A stretch of 64,000 nucleotides of DNA from Hydromicrobium sp964415365 (GCA_964415365.1 CAYPYW010000010.1:1-64000), one strand, 5' to 3'. Counted from the stretch's first letter, positions 42,421 to 51,600 are shown. A program made the numbers and translations. Notes: generated by a model from the letters alone, not told the origin.

Positions 42421-44436
42421 ATGATGATAGTAAAAGAAGTTATAAAAAGTAAAACCAGTAATGATAAGATACAGCAGAAATTGGAAGATCTCGAACTTCT
42501 GAATTCTGTAAATATTGCTGTGAACCGTGGTGATAGTTTAAGTAAAATAATTGAACTTGTATCTGTAAAGGCCAGAAAGTTGTTTTCAGGTTTTGGAACA
42601 ACTGTATATCTTCTAAGCGAAGATAAAAAGTATCTGGCAATTCGAAAACTTAATCTTCCGTCAGCAGTAGAAAAAAGGATAGAAAGTTTAATTGGGTTAA
42701 AAATATCCACGATAAAAATTCTCATTAAGAAGGGGGGTCGTTATTATAGGGCACTCAAAGAAAAAAAACCGCAAATTATAAATGATGCTGTTGAAATAAA
42801 AGAACTGTTGTGGGAATTGACTGAGACCATACCCGAAGATCAAAAAGCAGTAAAGGCAATGATTAAAAAACTTATGCCGGCAATTTATAAGATTCTGGGT
42901 ATAAAGTCGGTTATGATTGTTCCGCTTGTTACGGGAGGCAGGGTTTTAGGGATGCTGGATATTTCTGGAAGGAAGCCTTTTACAAGTTTTGATCTGGAGA
43001 GAATTAGTACTATTTCGGGACAGCTGGCTATTGCAATTAATAGAAAGCAAACAGAGGATGAGATAAGATCTATATTTGAAGAAATAAGGACAAGTGAAAA
43101 CAGGTTTAAAAAATTATTCGAGCATATGAGCAGTGGCGTGGCAGTATATGAGGCTGTAGATGATGGAAGTGATTTTATCTTCAAAGATCTCAATAGAGCT
43201 GCGGAAAAGATAGATAGAGTTAAGAGAAAGGACATTATAGGTAAGAGTGTTCTGAAAGTTTTTCCAGGAGTAAAAGATTTTGGAGTTTTTGATGTTTTTA
43301 GGAGAGTGTATAAGACCGGTAGACCTGAAAAATACCCTATTTCTTTTTATGAGGATAACAGAATTTCGGGCTGGAGGCGTAATTATGTTTATAAGCTGCC
43401 TTCAGGGGAAATAGTAGCTGTTTATGATGATATAACCAGACAAAAAGAGGCGGAAGAATCATTAAGAATCAGTGAAGAGTTCAGTTCAAGTTTGATGGAA
43501 AATTCTTCCAGTCCTATTATGGTGGTGAATGCAGACATGTCCATAAGGTATGTAAACCCCGCACTGAAAAATTTAGTTGGTTTAAAATCAAGTGAAATTT
43601 TAGATAAGAAACCGCCTTATCCGTGGTGGCCTGGAGAATTTAAGACTAAATATATCAGGGAATTTAAAATAGTTTTAAGGAAGGGTTGCAGAAGGCGTGA
43701 GCTGCTTTTTAATAATAAGATGGGAGAAAAGTTCTGGGTTGAAGTTGATGGGAAGCCTGTATCCAGGAGCGGAGAGCTAAAATATTTGATAATAAATTGG
43801 TTTGATGTAACTGACCGTAAGATAATAGAGGATAATTTAAAAATAAGTTATAACAAACTGCAGAAAATGCTGGAAGGTACTATAGGTACATTAGCGACAA
43901 TAGTGGAGACAAAGGATCCTTATACCTCCGGTCATCAAAAAAGAGTATCCAAACTGGCTGTAGCTATTTCAAGGGAACTTGGCCTGGAGGATAAAGTAAT
44001 TGAATGTATAAGGACAGCGGCAGAGATTCATGACATAGGGAAAATAAATATACCTGCTTCAATTTTGACAAAACCTGGGAGATTATCGGATATAGAGTAT
44101 GATATGATTAAAACCCATCCCCAGTTAGGTTACGATATGATTAATAAGATAGATTTTCCTACGCCCATTGCGGAGATTATACTCCAACATCATGAAAAAC
44201 TGGACGGTTCAGGGTATCCCAGGGGTTTAAAAGGAAAAGATATAATGCTTGAGGCTAAAATATTGGCTGTAGCTGATATAGTGGAGGCTATGTCATCTTA
44301 CAGGCCATACCGTCCTGCTCTGGGGCCAGGTATAGCAATCAAAGAAATTAGAAAAAATAGGGGTAAATTATATGACCCCAGGATCGTGGATATCTGTATT
44401 AAAATTATTACCAAGAAAGGTTTTAAATTCAACTGA
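42421..44436 (+). CDS. GAF-PAS-PAS-HD-GYP protein (probable cyclic-di-GMP phosphodiesterase)
   Basis: A 671-aa cytoplasmic signalling protein without transmembrane segments. An N-terminal GAF domain (about 25-205) is followed by two PAS domains (about 225-340 and 350-465, each with trailing PAC-like segments) and a C-terminal HD-GYP domain (about 485-670). The metal-binding motifs are intact: HDIGKINIPASIL (about 536), LQHHEKLDGSGYPRGLKG (HHE plus GYP, about 590) and ILAVADIVEAM. The substrate is inferred as cyclic di-GMP from the family. The gene interrupts the otherwise conserved yraN-comM order, so it is likely accessory. The 149-bp region before it shows no confident promoter. Confidence 0.88.
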   Translation: MMIVKEVIKSKTSNDKIQQKLEDLELLNSVNIAVNRGDSLSKIIELVSVKARKLFSGFGTTVYLLSEDKKYLAIRKLNLPSAVEKRIESLIGLKISTIKILIKKGGRYYRALKEKKPQIINDAVEIKELLWELTETIPEDQKAVKAMIKKLMPAIYKILGIKSVMIVPLVTGGRVLGMLDISGRKPFTSFDLERISTISGQLAIAINRKQTEDEIRSIFEEIRTSENRFKKLFEHMSSGVAVYEAVDDGSDFIFKDLNRAAEKIDRVKRKDIIGKSVLKVFPGVKDFGVFDVFRRVYKTGRPEKYPISFYEDNRISGWRRNYVYKLPSGEIVAVYDDITRQKEAEESLRISEEFSSSLMENSSSPIMVVNADMSIRYVNPALKNLVGLKSSEILDKKPPYPWWPGEFKTKYIREFKIVLRKGCRRRELLFNNKMGEKFWVEVDGKPVSRSGELKYLIINWFDVTDRKIIEDNLKISYNKLQKMLEGTIGTLATIVETKDPYTSGHQKRVSKLAVAISRELGLEDKVIECIRTAAEIHDIGKINIPASILTKPGRLSDIEYDMIKTHPQLGYDMINKIDFPTPIAEIILQHHEKLDGSGYPRGLKGKDIMLEAKILAVADIVEAMSSYRPYRPALGPGIAIKEIRKNRGKLYDPRIVDICIKIITKKGFKFN

Positions 44437-44525
44437 TTTTAAAATCTTTACCTTATAATTATTATAGTTATTATAGCTAAAGACCTTTATCATCAATGAG
44501 ACAATTTTTGGAAGGATAAAAGATT

Positions 44526-45080
44526 ATGAAACTTAAATATACGGAGATAGGAGTTTGCGGCCTTTCCTGTCGTCTCTGCCCGGGTTATGTTATGAAGACA
44601 AAGAGCAAGTGTCCTGGCTGTAAAACAGAGTGGCGGCTTGGTGGCCCATGCTCTATTCTGCATTGTGCTGTGAAAAGAAATATAGATTTTTGCGGTGATT
44701 GCGATGAGAGCAAAACCTGTGCGAAATGGAAAAGACACCGCGAGATGGGAAAGAAGTATGATTCATTTAAATGTTATCAGAAACTTGAAGATGATATTGC
44801 TTTTATCCAAGAGCATGGCTTAGCTGAATTCAGGAAATCGCAAAAAGTCAGGGAAAAGCTGCTCTGGAAGATGCTTGATGAATTTAATGAAGACCGCTCA
44901 AAAAGTTATTATTGTATTGCTGCAACAGTGTTAGAAGTAGATGAGCTGGAAAAGGCTATAGCGGAAGCCAGAAGCGGTTCTAAGGGTCTTAATATAAAAG
45001 AAAAAGCTAAACTACTTCATTCCATCCTGGATAGAATTGCTGCTGAGAAGAAATACTATTTAAAGTTAAGAAAAAAATAA
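44526..45080 (+). CDS. Cysteine-rich DUF3795 family protein
   Basis: A 184-aa protein with an N-terminal cysteine cluster (GVCGLSCRLCPGY, CPGCKT, CSILHCAV, FCGDCDESKTCAKW) that probably binds zinc or an iron-sulfur cluster. An all-helical charged C-terminus follows. This matches the DUF3795 pattern seen in anaerobes. No function is known. GGAAGGA precedes the ATG. Confidence 0.72.
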   Translation: MKLKYTEIGVCGLSCRLCPGYVMKTKSKCPGCKTEWRLGGPCSILHCAVKRNIDFCGDCDESKTCAKWKRHREMGKKYDSFKCYQKLEDDIAFIQEHGLAEFRKSQKVREKLLWKMLDEFNEDRSKSYYCIAATVLEVDELEKAIAEARSGSKGLNIKEKAKLLHSILDRIAAEKKYYLKLRKK

Positions 45081-45142
45081 AAATACCTATACTTATTCTT
45101 CTTATAATTCACAATTACTTGAGCCTCATACTTATTATGTAA

Positions 45143-45171
45143 TTGACTATATGTGCATTTATGTATATAAT
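45143..45171 (+). promoter_or_regulatory. Near-consensus promoter giving a leaderless comM transcript
   Basis: TTGACT (45143-45148), a 17-bp spacer and TATAAT (45166-45171). The expected start site, 7 nt after the -10, is base 45178, which is the A of the comM ATG. There is no Shine-Dalgarno sequence in between. Confidence 0.6.
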
Positions 45172-45177
45172 TAATCC

Positions 45178-46719
45178 ATGTTTTTCAAGCTGGACAGTTT
45201 CACATTAACTGGCATTGATGCTATAAAAGTATCGGTAGAGGTTCACATATCAAGAGGCCTTCCTGAATTTATAATTGTAGGTCTGCCGGGGAAAGCTGTA
45301 AATGAATCAAGACAGAGAGTAAGATCTGCGATCATCAATAGCGGATTTGATTTTCCGGTTAAAAAAATAATTGTAAATCTATCACCAGCGGATATAAAGA
45401 AAGACGGCTCTTTTTATGACTTACCGATAGCTCTTTCGATTCTTGCAGCCAGCGGCCAGATTAAATGTAATATCTCTAAAGAATCATGTTTTGTAGGAGA
45501 ACTGTCATTGGATGGAAGTGTAAATCCGGTGAAAGGTTTAATTTCTATGGCGGAGGAAGTGCGGAATATAGGTAAGAAATTCTTTTTCGTACCCCTCAAA
45601 ATTGCGAGTCAGGCTTCTTTTATTTCCGGTGTAAATATAGTGGCGTGCAAAAATCTATCCGAAGCTGTAGAAGCTCTCTCCGGCAAAGAACAAACAGAAA
45701 AATTTATATGCGAGGATAAAAATATTTCAAATGTAGGGAATCATTACAATTTTGATTTTAAGGATGTGAAAGGTCAACTCAGGGCGAAGAGAGCACTGGA
45801 AATAGCCGTAAGCGGGAGACATAATATCCTGCTGGTCGGCCCTCCGGGTAGCGGTAAAACTATGCTTGCTCAGAGAGCTGTTACTATAATGCCGGACTTA
45901 AGCCTGGAGGAGTGTATTGAAGTTACTAAGGTCTATAGTTTATACGAAAAGTATACCAGTCATTTAATACAGGAAAGACCGTTTAGAAGTCCTCATCACA
46001 CCATAAGCAGAGCAGGACTTATCGGAGGAGGTATCAGTCCAAGACCCGGTGAAATCAGTCTTGCTCATAAGGGCCTGCTGTTTTTGGACGAGTTTTCACA
46101 GTTTCCCAAAAATTTTATAGAGGATTTGAGACAGCCTCTGGAAGATAAAAAAGTAATTATCACGCGGAACCATCTTTCCTATAGTTTTCCCTGCAGTTTC
46201 ATGTTAATAGTAGCTACCAATCCCTGTTATTGCGGGTATTTTGGGGATGAAAGAAGAAAATGTATTTGCAGTCAGAGAGAAATACAAAAATTCTGGAAGA
46301 AAATGTCTGGTCCTGTTATGGACAGAATTGATATGAGGGTCACTGTTGCCAGGCTTCCGGAAAGCAGTTTCATAAAAACTGAGTGCGGTGAGAGTTCAAA
46401 TCAGGTAAAGAACCGTATCAGGAAATGCGTAAATGTGCAGAAATCGCGGTTCGGGCACGAAAATATCAACTACAATTCTGAAATTGGAATAAATATTGTT
46501 AATAAGTGGTTAAAAGGTAATAAGAGCGTAAGGGATTTAATATATACAATTTCAGGAAAATATAATCTAACAGCTAGGGGCATGGTAAGTATCTTAAAAG
46601 TTTCCCGGACTATAGCTGATCTTGAGGAAAGTAACACTATTGAAGAGCGTCATATTATCGAAGCTGTTCATTACAGGGTTGGTTGTGATAATAATCAGAG
46701 CAGCAGTTTTCTTATATGA
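45178..46719 (+). CDS. comM: ComM/YifB AAA+ ATPase (Mg-chelatase-like)
   Basis: A hexameric branch-migration helicase that aids integration of incoming DNA. An N-terminal Lon-S5-like domain begins with ISRGLPEFIIVGLPGKAVNE. The AAA+ core has Walker A LLVGPPGSGKTMLAQ (about 221), RSPHHTISRAGLIGG and Walker B LLFLDEFSQF. A small zinc cluster (NPCYCGYFGDERRKCICS) follows, then a C-terminal Mg-chelatase domain. At 513 aa it is standard. It overlaps dprA by 4 nt. Confidence 0.94.
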   Translation: MFFKLDSFTLTGIDAIKVSVEVHISRGLPEFIIVGLPGKAVNESRQRVRSAIINSGFDFPVKKIIVNLSPADIKKDGSFYDLPIALSILAASGQIKCNISKESCFVGELSLDGSVNPVKGLISMAEEVRNIGKKFFFVPLKIASQASFISGVNIVACKNLSEAVEALSGKEQTEKFICEDKNISNVGNHYNFDFKDVKGQLRAKRALEIAVSGRHNILLVGPPGSGKTMLAQRAVTIMPDLSLEECIEVTKVYSLYEKYTSHLIQERPFRSPHHTISRAGLIGGGISPRPGEISLAHKGLLFLDEFSQFPKNFIEDLRQPLEDKKVIITRNHLSYSFPCSFMLIVATNPCYCGYFGDERRKCICSQREIQKFWKKMSGPVMDRIDMRVTVARLPESSFIKTECGESSNQVKNRIRKCVNVQKSRFGHENINYNSEIGINIVNKWLKGNKSVRDLIYTISGKYNLTARGMVSILKVSRTIADLEESNTIEERHIIEAVHYRVGCDNNQSSSFLI

Positions 46720-47852
46720 AAATCAGAAATGGAGAAAAAATATTATATATACTGGTTGAGAAAAAAGTTAAGCCTATGAGGTTTATAAGTGTATACAGGA
46801 ACAATAACGGTGATATAAATAAAACTCTGGATTACTTTTTGAGACACGAGAATTTAAAGCTGAATTATGGTGGAACAAACGGAGAGAATCATAATCATAT
46901 GGGTAGCAGCGGGAACTGTTACCAAAAGGTTATTGATTTCATTTTAAAAAATGAAGTGGGTTTGCTTGATATTGGCGAGGATAGCTATCCAAAAATATTA
47001 AGACAGATATATCTGCCTCCTCCCATATTATTTTTTAAAGGTAATAAAATAAAAGAAACAAAATTTTGTGTTGCCATTGTAGGCAGCAGAAAGTGTACTG
47101 CTTATGGACGTGAGGCAGCCGGGTATATAAGCAGAAATTTATCGGAAATCGGGATGACAGTTGTTAGCGGTATGGCAATAGGGGTCGATAGTTATGCCCA
47201 TAAAGCGGCATTAGAGGGAAAGGGTGGAAGTATCGGGGTGCTGGGATGCGGTATTGATATCGTTTATCCGCCCGAGAATAAGTTTTTATATGAGGATATA
47301 CTTCTGGACGGCAGTATAATAACTGAATTTCTTCCAAAAACTCCACCGCTTAAAAGTAATTTTCCGGTCAGAAATAGAATAATCAGTGGCCTTTGCAGAG
47401 GAGTTATAGTTGTGGAGGCAGGAGAAAAAAGTGGAGCAGTAATAACCTGCAAGATGGCACTCAGACAAAACAGGGAAGTATTCGCAGTTCCAGGCAATAT
47501 TTTTAATCCAATGAGCAGAGGGTGTCATAAGCTAATTAAAAATGGTGCGAAGCTGGTAGAATGTGTTGATGATGTACTGGAGGAGTTTTCTCAGTATTAT
47601 AAGGGAGATTTGAGGTTATATGGAAACCATGACAATGCCGACAACAAGGGATCTAACAACAGACATGATTCAGAGCTTCAGGGCTGTGAACTCAAGATAT
47701 ATGAGTTTATTGGATACAAACCAAAAAGTATGGAAGAGATAGTAAGATATTCAGGAATGGAGGTCAAAGAAGTCCTGAGGATATTGACCTCCCTTGAGAT
47801 GAAGCAACTGATCAGTGAAGATAGTTTTAATAAATATAGTAGATTATTTTAA
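46716..47852 (+). CDS. dprA: DNA processing protein DprA
   Basis: A RecA loader for transformation. The Rossmann-like core is complete: VAIVGSRKCTAYGREAAGYI (about 118), TVVSGMAIGVDSYAHKAAL, VLGCGIDIVYPPEN, FPVRNRIISGLCRGVIVVEA, SGAVIT and VFAVPGN. A C-terminal winged helix (about 320-378) ends the protein. The roughly 50 N-terminal residues (Asn/Gly-rich near 55-65) are poorly conserved, so the start could be downstream at ATG 46776. comM and dprA together suggest natural DNA uptake or its recombination remnant. Confidence 0.93.
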   Translation: MKIRNGEKILYILVEKKVKPMRFISVYRNNNGDINKTLDYFLRHENLKLNYGGTNGENHNHMGSSGNCYQKVIDFILKNEVGLLDIGEDSYPKILRQIYLPPPILFFKGNKIKETKFCVAIVGSRKCTAYGREAAGYISRNLSEIGMTVVSGMAIGVDSYAHKAALEGKGGSIGVLGCGIDIVYPPENKFLYEDILLDGSIITEFLPKTPPLKSNFPVRNRIISGLCRGVIVVEAGEKSGAVITCKMALRQNREVFAVPGNIFNPMSRGCHKLIKNGAKLVECVDDVLEEFSQYYKGDLRLYGNHDNADNKGSNNRHDSELQGCELKIYEFIGYKPKSMEEIVRYSGMEVKEVLRILTSLEMKQLISEDSFNKYSRLF

Positions 47853-47908
47853 ATTTTGTTATTAAAATAGTAATATATTTTTATTGGAATCAGGCAGGGA
47901 GTATAAAA

Positions 47909-48331
47909 ATGGCGTTATTTCGCAGAAAAAAAATTGAAAAACCCAAGAGTCCTCTGGGTTCTGCATTGTATAAGTACGATGATATCCTTAAAAAGGATTT
48001 AAAGAGAGTTTTGGATAGAATAAACACAAAGGGGAAACTCAATCCAGTAAGGGCCAGTATTGTTATCGAGGGTGCTGTTGGTAAGTTTGATGTAATACTT
48101 AATGACTTATCCAGGGAAAATTTGAAAATTGATTACAGGTCGGACAAAATAAGATATTTAATTATTGATATGATAAATGGGCTAAAAACTTTTTTTAGTG
48201 AAGCAAAAGCCCTTGATTATGATCCGGTAAAAATGGAGGAGAATAAGAAACTTGCTGGAATGAGTGAGGTAGTAAAAATTCGGGAGATTATAAAAGGCAA
48301 GATGAAGGATATCGAGAGTGACTATTTATAA
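47909..48331 (+). CDS. Conserved-looking hypothetical protein between dprA and xerC
   Basis: I do not recognise this 140-aa protein. It is highly charged, mostly helical by composition and lacks signal peptide or membrane segments. It starts with a basic stretch (MALFRRKKIEKPKSPLGS) and ends in a Lys/Glu-rich helix. The clean frame, a GGGAG ribosome site and only 2 nt to the next gene support a real gene co-transcribed with xerC. Confidence 0.7.
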   Translation: MALFRRKKIEKPKSPLGSALYKYDDILKKDLKRVLDRINTKGKLNPVRASIVIEGAVGKFDVILNDLSRENLKIDYRSDKIRYLIIDMINGLKTFFSEAKALDYDPVKMEENKKLAGMSEVVKIREIIKGKMKDIESDYL

Positions 48332-48333
48332 GT

Positions 48334-49248
48334 ATGAATTTGTTTAATTGTTTAGAACTATATATAAAGTATCTGAAGTATGAAAAAAATTTATCTCTAA
48401 ATTCTATAAATTCATATCAAAAAGATAACCTCCAATTTTTAAATTTTTTAAAAAGCAAGAACATTACTGAGACTACCGGGTTAAGTTTAGATATTTTCAG
48501 GGATTTTTTAAAATCTTTAGATAACCACAACTATTCAAACAGGACTATTATTAGAAAATATTCTTCCCTTGTGAATTTCTTTAGATTTCTTGAAAGAAAT
48601 GATTATATTGATTTTCAGCTGACCCAGGCTATAAATGTTCCCAGAAAGCGTCACCGTTTTTATTCTTTTATGTCTGTTAATGAAATAGAAAAACTGTTTG
48701 ACAATTTTAAACCTGAGAACGATTTGGAGATAAGAGACAGAGCTATAATTGAATTACTTTATTCTACCGGGGCCAGGATAAGCGAGGTAGAGGGTTTAAA
48801 AATTGGGGATATTGATCTTCAGAATAGTGAAATAGTGGTGACTGGTAAGGGCAGAAAGCAGAGGTTGATTTACTTGAACCAGATGGCAGTATCCTGGATA
48901 AAGAGATATCTGGAGGTAAGAAGTAGACTGTTATATCCCGGGAAAGAGAGATATATAAAGGATAACCATTTATTTTTAAATAAATTTGGGAAGAGGTTAT
49001 CCTCACGCAGCATGAGAACTATAGTTGAAAAATATGTAAGGAAAGCAGCTATCAGTAAGCATATCACACCTCACAGTATCAGGCACAGTTTTGCTACCCA
49101 CCTGCTTCAGGAAGGAGCGGGGATAAGAGAGATCCAGGAACTTTTAGGTCATGAAAGCATATCTACCACGCAAATATACTCACATTTGAATGTTAAAAAG
49201 TTAAAAAAAGACTATAAGAAATTTCACCCCAGAGCGGAAATAAAGTAG
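48334..49248 (+). CDS. xerC: Tyrosine recombinase XerC/XerA
   Basis: A site-specific recombinase that resolves chromosome dimers at dif. The N-terminal SAM-like core-binding domain (1 to about 90) and the catalytic domain with all key residues are present: Arg in STGARISEVEGL (about 149), Lys in TGKGRKQRLIYL, HxxR in HSIRHSFATHLLQEG (about 247-250), His in LLGHESISTTQIY (about 272) and the nucleophile Tyr in that same block (about 280). At 304 aa it is standard. Its place before rpsB matches actinobacteria. Confidence 0.94.
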   Translation: MNLFNCLELYIKYLKYEKNLSLNSINSYQKDNLQFLNFLKSKNITETTGLSLDIFRDFLKSLDNHNYSNRTIIRKYSSLVNFFRFLERNDYIDFQLTQAINVPRKRHRFYSFMSVNEIEKLFDNFKPENDLEIRDRAIIELLYSTGARISEVEGLKIGDIDLQNSEIVVTGKGRKQRLIYLNQMAVSWIKRYLEVRSRLLYPGKERYIKDNHLFLNKFGKRLSSRSMRTIVEKYVRKAAISKHITPHSIRHSFATHLLQEGAGIREIQELLGHESISTTQIYSHLNVKKLKKDYKKFHPRAEIK

Positions 49249-49291
49249 AGCAGGAATAGTATTTTTACTCTAATAATGTGACAATTTATTA

Positions 49292-49320
49292 TTGATTATT
49301 TGATGAAATATATGTATTAT
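49292..49320 (+). promoter_or_regulatory. Putative promoter of the rpsB operon
   Basis: TTGATT (49292-49297), a 17-bp spacer and TATTAT (49315-49320). The predicted start is near 49327, leaving a leader of about 100 nt before rpsB. Confidence 0.55.
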
Positions 49321-49347
49321 GCTAGACTTGGACGTTGAAATCACACA

Positions 49348-49409
49348 CACTACTTGTGGCATTATGGTGAAAAAATACGGCAGTTAAAGTAGTGGAGGAA
49401 AAACCATAA
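49348..49409 (+). promoter_or_regulatory. Candidate pseudoknot leader RNA of rpsB
   Basis: CACTACTT (49348-49355) pairs perfectly with AAGTAGTG (49387-49394). Within its loop TTATGGT (49362-49368) pairs perfectly with ACCATAA (49403-49409). The crossing helices would form a pseudoknot ending just before the GAGGAGG ribosome site (49414-49420) of rpsB (TTG at 49428). Autoregulatory S2 leader RNAs are known in other bacteria; whether this is one is inference. Confidence 0.45.
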
Positions 49410-49427
49410 AAATGAGGAGGTATTATT

Positions 49428-50216
49428 TTGAGTATCGTAACTGTGAAGCAGCTTCTGGAGGTAGGGGTTCACTTTGGTCATCAGACCAAGAAGTGGAACC
49501 CTAAGATGAAAAAGTACATATATACGGATAAAAATGGTATATATATAATTGACCTTCAGGAAACCCAGCGACTCTTAATAGAGGCGTACGAATATGTAAA
49601 AAAAGTTGTCAGTGAGGGCGGGATCATATTATTTGTGGGCACAAAGAAGCAAACCCAGGATATAACTGAATCTTATGCCAAAGATTGTGAAATGCCTTAT
49701 GTTAGGAATAGATGGCTGGGAGGCACTCTTACTAATTTTGAAACCATAAGTAAGAGAACAAAAAGAATTGAAGAGATAGAAAAGATGGAAAAATCAGGTA
49801 TTTTTGATAAGTTACCCAAAAAAGAAGTGCTGGGGATAAGGAAAGAGTATGAAAAGCTCCTTTTTAATATTGGGGGCATAAGAGATATGAAAAAACTTCC
49901 CGATGTTCTCTATGCCATTGATCCTAATAAGGAGATGATTGCGATAAAGGAAGCAAGAAAATTGGGGATACCTATTGTAGCTATAACAGATACAAATTGT
50001 GATCCTGATCTTATCGATTTTGTTATTCCGGGCAACGATGATGCAATTCGTTCCTGTAACCTGATAACCAGTGTAATATGCGAAGCTGTAAAAAAAGGGA
50101 AGGAACAAAAGATCAAACTGGAGGAGAGTCCGGAAGAAAAAGAAGCAAAGGAACTGGAGAAAGAGAAAACTGAAGATGAGTTAGAAGATTTACCCGAAGA
50201 TGATGTATGGGTTTAG
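49428..50216 (+). CDS. rpsB: 30S ribosomal protein S2
   Basis: S2 of 262 aa. The N-terminal block VKQLLEVGVHFGHQTKKWNP and PYVRNRWLGGTLTNFETI are diagnostic. The C-terminus is a Glu/Lys-rich tail. The start is TTG at 49428 with GAGGAGG upstream. It is followed by tsf as in nearly all bacteria. Confidence 0.97.
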   Translation: MSIVTVKQLLEVGVHFGHQTKKWNPKMKKYIYTDKNGIYIIDLQETQRLLIEAYEYVKKVVSEGGIILFVGTKKQTQDITESYAKDCEMPYVRNRWLGGTLTNFETISKRTKRIEEIEKMEKSGIFDKLPKKEVLGIRKEYEKLLFNIGGIRDMKKLPDVLYAIDPNKEMIAIKEARKLGIPIVAITDTNCDPDLIDFVIPGNDDAIRSCNLITSVICEAVKKGKEQKIKLEESPEEKEAKELEKEKTEDELEDLPEDDVWV

Positions 50217-50234
50217 AAATTATAGGGAGGAACA

Positions 50235-50834
50235 ATGGAAATTAAAGCTGAACTGGTCAGGGAGTTACGGGAAAAAAGTAATGCCGGAATGATGGATTGT
50301 AAGAAAGCTCTGGTTGATAGTAAGGGAGATATGAAGAAAGCAGAAGAGCTGTTAAAGGAAAGAGGACTGGCTCAAGCTTCTAAAAAAGCTTCCAGAGCCA
50401 CAAAAGAAGGTCTAATCGATAGTTATGTGCATCTGGGTTCCAAAGTCGGGGTAATGGTTGAAGTTAATTGTGAAACCGATTTTGTAGCCAGAAATGAGAT
50501 GTTTAAAAATTTAGTGCATGATATTGCACTTCATATTGCAGCAGCGGCACCCCTATATGTCTCCAAAGAAGATGTGCCTTTGGAGGTGCTGGAGAAAGAG
50601 AAAGAACTCTACAGGAAGCAAGCCATAAATGAAGGAAAACCTGAGAAAATTTTAGACAAGATTGCTGAAGGTAAGCTTAAGAAATATTATGAAGAGAACT
50701 GCCTTCTGGAACAGCCATTTGTAAAAGATAATGATGTAAAGGTAGGAGATCTGGTAAAACAAAATATAGCAAAAATCGGCGAGAATATAGTAATCAAAAG
50801 GTTTGCAAGATTCGTCCTTGGCGAAGAGAAGTAA
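50235..50834 (+). CDS. tsf: Elongation factor Ts
   Basis: The nucleotide-exchange factor for EF-Tu. The N-terminal UBA-like domain LVRELREKSNAGMMDCKKAL and the core TDFVARNEMFKNLVHDIALH are intact. At 199 aa it is the short form, lacking the second core subdomain present in E. coli, as in Thermus and several anaerobes. AGGGAGG precedes the ATG. Confidence 0.96.
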   Translation: MEIKAELVRELREKSNAGMMDCKKALVDSKGDMKKAEELLKERGLAQASKKASRATKEGLIDSYVHLGSKVGVMVEVNCETDFVARNEMFKNLVHDIALHIAAAAPLYVSKEDVPLEVLEKEKELYRKQAINEGKPEKILDKIAEGKLKKYYEENCLLEQPFVKDNDVKVGDLVKQNIAKIGENIVIKRFARFVLGEEK

Positions 50835-50877
50835 GTGCTTTTAAATATTTTTTGCCTGAGGGCAATAAATAAAATAT

Positions 50878-51597
50878 ATGGGAGAGTTAAAATATAACAG
50901 AGTTTTACTCAAGATCAGCGGTGAGGCGTTATTAGGTGATTTGGATTACGGAATAGATCCTGAGGTTACCAATAATATATCCAGTCAGGTCAAGGAAGTA
51001 GTAGAGTTAGGTGTGGAAGTTGCGATAGTGGTTGGCGGAGGGAATTTCTGGAGAGGCGTTTCGGCCAGTGTGAATGGCATGGATAGAACTACTGCGGATT
51101 ATATCGGAATGCTGGCTACTATTATGAATGCCCTGGGGCTGCAGAATGCATTGGAAAGAATGGGAATAATTACCAGGGTTCAGACTGCGATATCAATGCA
51201 GGAAATTGCCGAGCCTTTCATCAGAAGAAGAGCGGTAAGACACCTGGAAAAAAAGAGAGTAGTAATATTTGCCGGTGGAACCGGCAATCCTTATTTTACA
51301 ACTGATACGGCTGCTGCATTAAGAGCACTGGAAATAGAAGCCGAAATAATATTTAAAGCTACAAAAGTAGATGGTGTATACGATAAAGATCCTCTAAAAT
51401 TTAAGGATGCCAAAAAATTCGTTAAGTTAACTTTCCTGGATGTATTAAGAAAAAATCTTAGAGTTCTGGATTCTACAGCTACTTCTTTATGCATGGAAAA
51501 TAATCTACCTATTGTGGTGTTTGATATTACAAAGCCTGGCAATATAAGAGGAGTTATAATGGGTAAAAAAATCGGCACTTTAGTCACAAAGGAGTAA
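50878..51597 (+). CDS. pyrH: UMP kinase
   Basis: It phosphorylates UMP, the product of the pyr operon at the left of the window, to UDP. The motifs LLKISGEALLG, IVVGGGNFWRG, TADYIGMLATIMNALGLQ and FAGGTGNPYFTTDTAAALRA are intact. At 239 aa it is standard. A weak 5-bp hairpin lies in the 43-bp gap after tsf. It is followed by frr after 3 nt. Confidence 0.97.
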   Translation: MGELKYNRVLLKISGEALLGDLDYGIDPEVTNNISSQVKEVVELGVEVAIVVGGGNFWRGVSASVNGMDRTTADYIGMLATIMNALGLQNALERMGIITRVQTAISMQEIAEPFIRRRAVRHLEKKRVVIFAGGTGNPYFTTDTAAALRALEIEAEIIFKATKVDGVYDKDPLKFKDAKKFVKLTFLDVLRKNLRVLDSTATSLCMENNLPIVVFDITKPGNIRGVIMGKKIGTLVTKE

Positions 51598-51600
51598 GAA

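Noticed and set aside
49412..49492. Short upstream frame overlapping the rpsB start
   Set aside because: The ribosome site before it is badly spaced and the peptide is out of frame with and overlapping rpsB; the SD serves the TTG at 49428.
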